A program made the position numbers and the translations under genes. A stretch of DNA of 33,156 nucleotides, from contig NZ_FMYF01000017.1 in NCBI RefSeq assembly GCF_900092135.1, forward strand, positions 1-33,156, given 5' to 3'. The notes under the pieces were generated by a model that saw only the letters and a list, made by a program, of their open reading frames with translations, made no database searches and was not told the DNA's origin. Below are positions 26,723 through 33,156 of this stretch, piece after piece. The DNA comes from Raineyella antarctica (GTDB lineage: Bacteria; Actinomycetota; Actinomycetes; Propionibacteriales; Propionibacteriaceae). Every line of letters starts with the position of its first letter. Within the stretch, counting starts at the first letter, position 1.

Positions 26723-26748
26723 GACCCCGCACCGATCGGTGCGGGGTC
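26723..26748 (+). terminator. Intrinsic terminator after the coiled-coil gene
   Basis: An 11-bp perfect stem (26723-26733 with 26738-26748) around a GATC loop is followed by TTCGTCGT, a modest U-rich tail. It closes the plus-strand run that began at dacB. Confidence 0.8.
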
Positions 26749-26945
26749 TTCGTCGTCCCGGCCGGGCTCGGGTCTCCGTGCCCGGATGCCAACGGAATCA
26801 CCGGGAGGGGCAAGGTGCTGGCAATCATTGGCAAGCGGAGGCCGGACTGGCCGCCTCTCGGGCCCGAGGCGATACCGTGAACGGGTCAGCAGCTTGAGGG
26901 GCCCGCAGCGGTCGGGCCGGTGGGCGGGCGAGGGGAGGACGCGAC

Positions 26946-28301
26946 GTGGAGCCGACAGGTGCCGTACGCGACGTCGGTGTCGAGGACCTTTTCTTCTCGG
27001 TCACCGACCACAAGGGGATCATCCGCCAGGTGAACGCCACGTTCGCCCGGCTGTCCGCCACCTCCCGGGAGGACCTGGTCGGTCACTCGCACAACGTGGT
27101 CCGGCACCCCATGATGCCCGGCGGCGCGTTCCGGATGATGTGGGACCGGCTGCTCGCCGGCCGGCCCTTCGTCGGCTACGTCCACAACCTCGCGGCCGAC
27201 GGCGTGCGCTACGACGTGTTCGCCACCATCACCCCGCTCCCCGACGGCGGCTTCCTGTCGGTCCGTACGGCTCCGCTGGTCGAGGACAGCTTCGTCCTGA
27301 TGTCGATGCTCTACGAGGCCACCTGCGACCTGGAGTACCAGCTGCGCTCGGACGGGATGTCGCGGGCCGATGCCGCGACCCGCGGTGCCGACCACCTGCA
27401 GGGGCTCATCGAGGACGGCGGGATGGGATCGTACGACGAGGTCATGCTCGGCATGCTCCCGGCCGAGGTGTCCACCCTGGAGGCGGCGCTCGGCGGACTG
27501 CCCGAGCGTCCCCAGGCCTCCGGACCGCTGCGGGAGATGCTCGAGGAGCTACGGTCGGTCTTCGCGGACCTCACCGTGCTGATGGTCCGGCTGGACCCGA
27601 TATCCGAGCTGATGCGCGACATGGGCGATGCGGTCTACGTCCTGCAGGGCACGATCGACCGCTCGACCGCGCTGGCCGCGATGATCGCAGCCAAGCCCGA
27701 GCTGGACGACCAGTTCGAGTCACTGGTCGAGCCGCTGCGCCGGTGGATGTCGATGGGCGGGGAGATGGACGCCCTGATGCACGCGCTGATGGCGGAGATG
27801 GGGGAGGTCCGGGAGGTTGCTGCCCGGTCCCGGTTCCTGATCGCCCTGGCCCGCCTGCACCAGTACATGACCGGCTACTACCTCGCCGAGCTGATCGACC
27901 GGAAGGCCGGTTCGGAGGAGGCCCTGCCTGCCGTCGGGCTGCTGTGCGAGGCCCTCGAGAGCGGGTTCCGGGACTTGGAGACGCAGGCGCCGGTGCACCT
28001 GGAGGCGGTCGACCGGGCCATCGTGCGGATCGAGGATGCCGCCCAGTTGCTGCAGGCGCCCAGCCGGGTGATGGCCGAGTGGGACGCCGTGGCCTCCCAA
28101 CGTGACCTGCCCGGTCCGGTCGCCGACCTGCTGCCACAGATCGAGGCCGAGCTGGAGGCCTCGGACCGTGCGGTACGGCAGCTGCGCGCCATCGGCGCCC
28201 GGTGCGCCGACTCCGGTGCCCCTGCCGACACCGCTGCCCTACGGGCGGGTGCGGCCAGGATCAGCGGGCTGGCCCAGGGACTGGCGTCCGCCGGGGCCTG
28301 A
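26946..28301 (+). CDS. Soluble Aer-type PAS domain protein with an uncharacterised helical C-terminal region
   Basis: A 451-aa protein. Residues 12-110 form a PAS domain of the aerotaxis (Aer) type: SVTDHKGIIRQVNATFARLS, then HNVVRHPMMP (49-58, compare HNIVRHPDMP in Aer), then MMWDRLLAGRPFVGYV with Trp66 aligned to the Trp of the Aer FAD site. The remaining 340 residues are predicted almost wholly helical (for example SELMRDMGDAVYVLQG), with no membrane segment, HAMP domain or recognisable methyl-accepting hairpin. It may sense redox state through FAD and act on an unknown partner. The GTG at 26946 has GGGGAGGA upstream. No chemotaxis genes are nearby. It converges on the NuoD-like gene with only 15 nt between stops. 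Confidence 0.8.
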   Translation: MEPTGAVRDVGVEDLFFSVTDHKGIIRQVNATFARLSATSREDLVGHSHNVVRHPMMPGGAFRMMWDRLLAGRPFVGYVHNLAADGVRYDVFATITPLPDGGFLSVRTAPLVEDSFVLMSMLYEATCDLEYQLRSDGMSRADAATRGADHLQGLIEDGGMGSYDEVMLGMLPAEVSTLEAALGGLPERPQASGPLREMLEELRSVFADLTVLMVRLDPISELMRDMGDAVYVLQGTIDRSTALAAMIAAKPELDDQFESLVEPLRRWMSMGGEMDALMHALMAEMGEVREVAARSRFLIALARLHQYMTGYYLAELIDRKAGSEEALPAVGLLCEALESGFRDLETQAPVHLEAVDRAIVRIEDAAQLLQAPSRVMAEWDAVASQRDLPGPVADLLPQIEAELEASDRAVRQLRAIGARCADSGAPADTAALRAGAARISGLAQGLASAGA

Positions 28302-28316
28302 CCCGCCGTGGGCCGC

Positions 28317-29471
28317 TCAGCGGTCGACGTCGCCGACCACGTGGCCGAGGGAGGCCAGGGCGAGCTCCAGGTCTGCGACCCGGACCCCCGGCAACACTGC
28401 AGGCAGGGCCGAGACGGTGGCGAACGAGGGCGTGCGCAGGTGCAGCCGCCACGGTGTCTTGTCCCCACGGGAGACGATGTGGGCACCCGCCTGCCCGAGC
28501 GGTGCCTCGGTGGCGAGGTAGCCCTCGTCGTCGGGCAGCTTGAGGATCTTCGGCAACGGCTGGGCGACCGGACCGTCGATGGTCCGCAGGCGCTCGGCGC
28601 ACGCGGCGACCAGCCGGGCACTGTCGGCCACCTCGCTCGCCATCTGTCCCAGCCGCGCCCGGGCGTCACCGACACCGCCGGCCGGGGCCGCCGGGACCTC
28701 CAGCTCGGCGTAGGCAAGGTACGGGTACTGCCGCCGCAGGTCGACGTCCACCCCGGCGGCGCGGATCGCCGGCCCGGTCACACCGTAACCGCGACCGACC
28801 TCGTCGCCGAGCACGGCGACACCGGCCGCGTCGCCGAAGTCGGAGGCCACCAGCGATCCGAGGTCACCCGCCAGCGTCCGTGCGACGTCCGCCACGGCGG
28901 TCTCTGCGTCGAGCCAGCCGTCGTCCGCGTCGGCGGCCAGGCCGCCGATCCGGGTGACCATCGGATGGACCCGGTTGCCGGTGAGCGTACGCAGCTGTTC
29001 GCGCAGCGACTCCCGGAGCCGGGCCACCCTCCGGTCCGCCGGATCGGTGCGGTGGGTCAGGTAGCCGAGGAAGCCCAGGTGCGAGGCGATCCGGGTGTGT
29101 TCGGCCAGCAGGGTCCGCAGCCAGACCGCCCGGGGCGGCACGGTCATGCCCAGCAGGTCCTCGCAGGCCAGGGCGACGGTCAGCTCGCCGGCGAAGGGGG
29201 CCTGCCAGTCGTGCCGGTCGGCGAGCATCAGGATCTGGCGGTAGTCGCGGACCTCGAACAGCTTCTCCACTCCGCGGTGCATCGCCCCGACGGTGACGTC
29301 GGCGCGCTCGATCCTCTCCCCGTCCGGGGTGGTCCACAGGTCGAGCTCCAGCAGGCCGGCGCGGCTCGGATGGTCCGGGCCCAGGTCGAGCAGCAGGGTG
29401 CCGTCTGCGATCCTGCCTCCGGGGAGCGTACCGAGGGCCGAGGAACCGACCACCACGTGGAGTGAGGGCAT
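28317..29471 (-). CDS. NuoD-like (complex I 49-kDa subunit) paralogue
   Basis: A 384-aa relative of NuoD/Nqo4/NDUFS2. Family landmarks include GPDHPSRAG, MHRGVEKLFEVRDYRQ, VPPRAVWLRTLLAEHTRIASHL, RIGGL, RQYPYLAY and the C-terminal GDVDR. Against Thermus Nqo4, the quinone-contact residues differ: His38 aligns with Ala38 and Tyr87 with Trp89. His34 is kept, and Arg66 in MHRG aligns with Arg85 of bovine NDUFS2, the site methylated by NDUFAF7. No other complex I gene is in the window, so it is probably not the respiratory subunit. The ATG at 29471 is 9 nt after an NDUFAF7-family methyltransferase; a TAGGCT box 6 nt before it might also give a leaderless transcript. Role unknown. Confidence 0.85.
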   Translation of the reverse strand: MPSLHVVVGSSALGTLPGGRIADGTLLLDLGPDHPSRAGLLELDLWTTPDGERIERADVTVGAMHRGVEKLFEVRDYRQILMLADRHDWQAPFAGELTVALACEDLLGMTVPPRAVWLRTLLAEHTRIASHLGFLGYLTHRTDPADRRVARLRESLREQLRTLTGNRVHPMVTRIGGLAADADDGWLDAETAVADVARTLAGDLGSLVASDFGDAAGVAVLGDEVGRGYGVTGPAIRAAGVDVDLRRQYPYLAYAELEVPAAPAGGVGDARARLGQMASEVADSARLVAACAERLRTIDGPVAQPLPKILKLPDDEGYLATEAPLGQAGAHIVSRGDKTPWRLHLRTPSFATVSALPAVLPGVRVADLELALASLGHVVGDVDR

Positions 29472-29480
29472 GGGTCCAGC

Positions 29481-30527
29481 CTAGGGTGTGGGTCCGACGG
29501 CGTGGACCAGCCACCAGTTCGCGCCCAGCCGGCCCGGATCGGCCAGCGCACGCCGGCGGTTGGCGCCGACCAGCGCCGCCAGCGGGGCGCCTCGGTCGGC
29601 GGGGAGGGGGTCGGCAGGGACGGTGTCCGCGAGGTCGGCCATCACCGTGCTCTGCCGGGCGACGAGCAGGCGGCGTACGCCGGGCACCCGTTCCACCGCA
29701 GCGGCGAGCGCATCGACGGCGACCGGGGCGGTGATGTTGGTCCGCCCGTCCGGCACCGGATCGACCAGCAGGCCGTCCCGGTAGCCCAGCAGCGCACCCT
29801 CCGGCGGCCGGTCGCGGCGCAGGTGCCCGTAGTCGATCGCGACCAGGATGCTGCCGGGCGGCAGCGAGGCGGCGATCGCGGCCCAGGCCCGGTCCCGGGT
29901 CAGGCCGACCTCGACCGTCCGGGCGTCACCGGCCCAGGCCTCCAGCCAGCAGGCCTCGGCCGGGTCGGGTGCCCAGCCGGTCGGGCCGTGGGGCCCGAGC
30001 AGTTCCCAGCCGGTCGGGGTCCGCTGCGCGACCCGGCAGGGCAGGTCGTCGAGCCACTCGTGGGCGACGACGAGCAGCGGGCCGTCCGGCCCGTCGGGTC
30101 CCAGCAGGTTCGTCGGCAGGCCGTCCGGCCCGGTCCAGCCTGTGGTACGTACGTCCCACAGGTGCTGGTGCCAATGCACAGTTGGGGGGAGGTCGGCCGG
30201 TGCCGGTCGGACGTCGACGCCGTGCAGCGCCCAGCCGGGACGTGCCCTGGCCGCGGCGCGGAGCAGCGAGCCGTCCGCGGCGCCCAGGTCGACCAGGGTG
30301 GGCGCGATCCTGGTCGGATCGCCGGCCGGTGATCCGTGGCCGGGGGCGCCCGAGTGGTGCCGGAGGTGCTCGGGGAGAACCGAGAGCAGCGCCCGGAGGT
30401 ATTCGGCCGTCATCGCGGCATCGCCCGCGTCGCCCGCCGACGTACGGAAATGATCGGCCGGATGTTCCCTATGCCAGAATCCGTTCCTACCCAGCGACGA
30501 CGTCCACCATTCGTCCTGCCAGTCCAT
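29481..30527 (-). CDS. NDUFAF7/MidA-family SAM-dependent methyltransferase (DUF185)
   Basis: A 348-aa member of the MidA/NDUFAF7 family (COG1565 type). It shows NGFWHREHPADHFRTS at the N-terminus, motif I DLGAADGSL (80-88), the family-defining AHEWLDDLP (155-163, compare ANEFFDALP), IDYGHLRRDRP (231-241) and the NITAPVAVDAL block near 264-274 (compare DLTADVDF). Mitochondrial NDUFAF7 dimethylates an arginine of the NuoD homologue NDUFS2 during complex I assembly. I chose the ATG at 30527 because AGGAAG lies just upstream; the frame stays open to 30806 but without support. It is the first gene of a two-gene unit with the NuoD-like gene, which strongly suggests enzyme and substrate (inference). 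Confidence 0.85.
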   Translation of the reverse strand: MDWQDEWWTSSLGRNGFWHREHPADHFRTSAGDAGDAAMTAEYLRALLSVLPEHLRHHSGAPGHGSPAGDPTRIAPTLVDLGAADGSLLRAAARARPGWALHGVDVRPAPADLPPTVHWHQHLWDVRTTGWTGPDGLPTNLLGPDGPDGPLLVVAHEWLDDLPCRVAQRTPTGWELLGPHGPTGWAPDPAEACWLEAWAGDARTVEVGLTRDRAWAAIAASLPPGSILVAIDYGHLRRDRPPEGALLGYRDGLLVDPVPDGRTNITAPVAVDALAAAVERVPGVRRLLVARQSTVMADLADTVPADPLPADRGAPLAALVGANRRRALADPGRLGANWWLVHAVGPTP

Positions 30528-30611
30528 AGCTTCCTCACAGAGTCTGGGGAAAGTCGGGTCCCCGCCAATAGTGATTCCAGAGTGAAATGTCGCACCTATT
30601 TCCCGATCGGT

Positions 30612-30635
30612 ATTCTTTCGTCTACCATCAAGAAT
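30612..30635. repeat. ATTCTT/AAGAAT inverted repeat upstream of lsr2
   Basis: ATTCTT (30612-30617) and AAGAAT (30630-30635) form a dyad with a 12-nt spacer, inside the most AT-rich part of the 211-nt region between the divergent methyltransferase and lsr2 genes. It may be an operator or part of the lsr2 promoter; TACCAT at 30623-30628 is a possible -10. Confidence 0.3.
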
Positions 30636-30738
30636 GTGGACCACTACGGGAGCGGAGGATTCGTTGTTCCACGTCCCGGTTGTCCATTGTGTATCACCAC
30701 CCCCCACAGCCCTTCCGGGCACATCTGAAAGGCACCCC

Positions 30739-31080
30739 ATGGCACGCCGCACCATGCTGATTCTCGAGGACGATCTCGACGCCACTCCGGCGCAGCACCA
30801 GGTCACCTTTTCCTTCGAAGGCGTCTCCTATGAGATCGACCTGAACGAGGAGCACTACTCGGAACTCCAGGAAGCCATGGCTCCCTGGGTCTCCCACGCC
30901 CGCCGGGTGAGCGGCCGTCGTACGACCGCGAAGCGTTCCTCGTCCGCCCCGACCGGTGGCGGCTCCGGAACCTCCGCGACGGCGATCCGCGAATGGGCCA
31001 GGACCCAGGGCATCGAGGTCTCCGATCGTGGCCGCGTTCCGGCGAACGTCCGCGCGTCGTACGAGGAAGCCCACGCCTGA
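30739..31080 (+). CDS. lsr2: Lsr2 nucleoid-associated protein
   Basis: A 113-aa actinobacterial xenogeneic silencer, the functional analogue of H-NS. The N-terminal beta-sheet dimerisation domain ([37 protein letters not shown]) is followed by a basic, Ser/Gly-rich linker ([20 protein letters not shown]). The C-terminal DNA-binding domain ([20 protein letters not shown]) carries the AT-hook-like Arg97-Gly-Arg99 that enters the minor groove of AT-rich DNA. Length is standard (about 112 aa). The ATG at 30739 has AAAGG 7 nt upstream. It lies upstream of clpC, a common arrangement in actinobacteria. Confidence 0.95.
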   Translation: MARRTMLILEDDLDATPAQHQVTFSFEGVSYEIDLNEEHYSELQEAMAPWVSHARRVSGRRTTAKRSSSAPTGGGSGTSATAIREWARTQGIEVSDRGRVPANVRASYEEAHA

Positions 31081-31157
31081 TTCCCGCGCCTCGACCGAGC
31101 GCCGCTCGCCATGGACCTGGGGAGTCCGTGGTGGGCGGCGCGCGTCGGCGGGGCGGT

Positions 31158-31175
31158 ATTGCGCTGCAGGCGAAC
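31158..31175. promoter_or_regulatory. Candidate ClgR operator upstream of clpC
   Basis: The 18-nt segment with core CGCTGCAGGCGAAC fits the corynebacterial ClgR consensus (CGC-Y-N-A-N-R-GCG-WWS) except for two positions: the W before CGC, and the central A, which is C here. It sits 21 nt upstream of the proposed clpC -35. ClgR activates clpC and clpP genes in actinobacteria. Confidence 0.45.
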
Positions 31176-31196
31176 AGACGGTCTTCATCGGGAACA

Positions 31197-31224
31197 TTGT
31201 CGGATGGCCGGGAGTTACTAGACT
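31197..31224 (+). promoter_or_regulatory. Candidate clpC promoter
   Basis: TTGTCG (31197-31202) and TAGACT (31219-31224) with a 16-nt spacer give a start near 31231 and a leader of about 65 nt. A TTGACA overlapping the -10 (31224-31229) lacks a matching downstream -10. Confidence 0.5.
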
Positions 31225-31295
31225 TGACACACCTCGGCTGGGACCGGGGTGCCGCGGTCAGGCCAGCCAGGCCGGCCGCAGACGGAGGAGATTTT

Positions 31296-33156
<1,861 letters not shown>

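Noticed and set aside
26946-28301. Full chemoreceptor (Aer) annotation for the PAS protein
   Set aside because: No transmembrane segment, HAMP domain or conserved methyl-accepting signalling hairpin can be seen; only the PAS domain matches.
28317-29471. Calling the NuoD-like gene as the respiratory complex I subunit
   Set aside because: No other nuo genes are present, and both quinone-contact residues are replaced.
30528-30806. Extended N-terminus of the NDUFAF7-like methyltransferase (start at 30806)
   Set aside because: The extension runs across the lsr2 promoter and into lsr2, has no family similarity, and AGGAAG marks the ATG at 30527.

Overview
The window is GC-rich, densely coded chromosomal DNA from a high-GC Gram-positive (Actinomycetota), plausibly a propionibacterium-like lineage. 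Supporting signs are the frequent GTG starts, the Rpf resuscitation factor, Lsr2, ClpC, the paired CrcB channels and the order dacB / HExxH metalloprotease / tilS / hpt / ftsH / folE-folP-folB-folK / DUF3180, which is typical of actinobacteria. I saw no tRNA, rRNA, insertion sequence, phage gene or CRISPR array, so this reads as core chromosome with a few accessory insertions.

Layout. 1-2.5 kb: the 3' end of a secreted LGFP-repeat polysaccharide deacetylase converges on an rpf gene, whose upstream region carries a perfect Crp/GlxR-type palindrome; a YqeY protein follows. 2.7-5.1 kb: a two-gene sulfolipid (SQDG) unit, UDP-sulfoquinovose synthase plus an SQD2/SqdX-like glycosyltransferase. 5.2-10 kb: a minus-strand run of large catalase (katE), a LigB-type dioxygenase, SixA phosphatase and a TRM11-like methyltransferase. 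10.0-11.5 kb: a fluoride-riboswitch-led operon, universal stress protein - crcB - crcB, converging on inorganic pyrophosphatase (ppa). 12.2-26 kb: a long plus-strand run with dacB, an inserted beta-glucuronidase/GH3 pair, the DUF2342 metalloprotease, tilS, hpt, ftsH, four folate genes and a DUF3180 membrane protein. 26-28.3 kb: a coiled-coil membrane protein and a soluble protein with an aerotaxis-type PAS domain. 28.3-30.5 kb (minus): a NuoD-like protein next to an NDUFAF7/MidA-family methyltransferase. 30.7-33.2 kb: lsr2 and the 5' two thirds of clpC.

The most interesting points are: (a) the fluoride aptamer at 10038-10107 heading an operon whose first gene is a universal stress protein; (b) a stand-alone NuoD paralogue that has lost both quinone-contacting residues but keeps the arginine that NDUFAF7 methylates in complex I, encoded beside an NDUFAF7-family enzyme; (c) SQDG synthesis genes in a non-phototrophic actinobacterium; (d) a deacetylase with Gly in place of the usual metal-binding Asp; and (e) Aer-type PAS sensing with no chemoreceptor module. 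Several promoters share a TAGRCT -10 box, and two of them sit 6 nt before a start codon, suggesting leaderless mRNAs.

All calls come from reading the sequence; family assignments rest on recognised motifs, and no database search was run.
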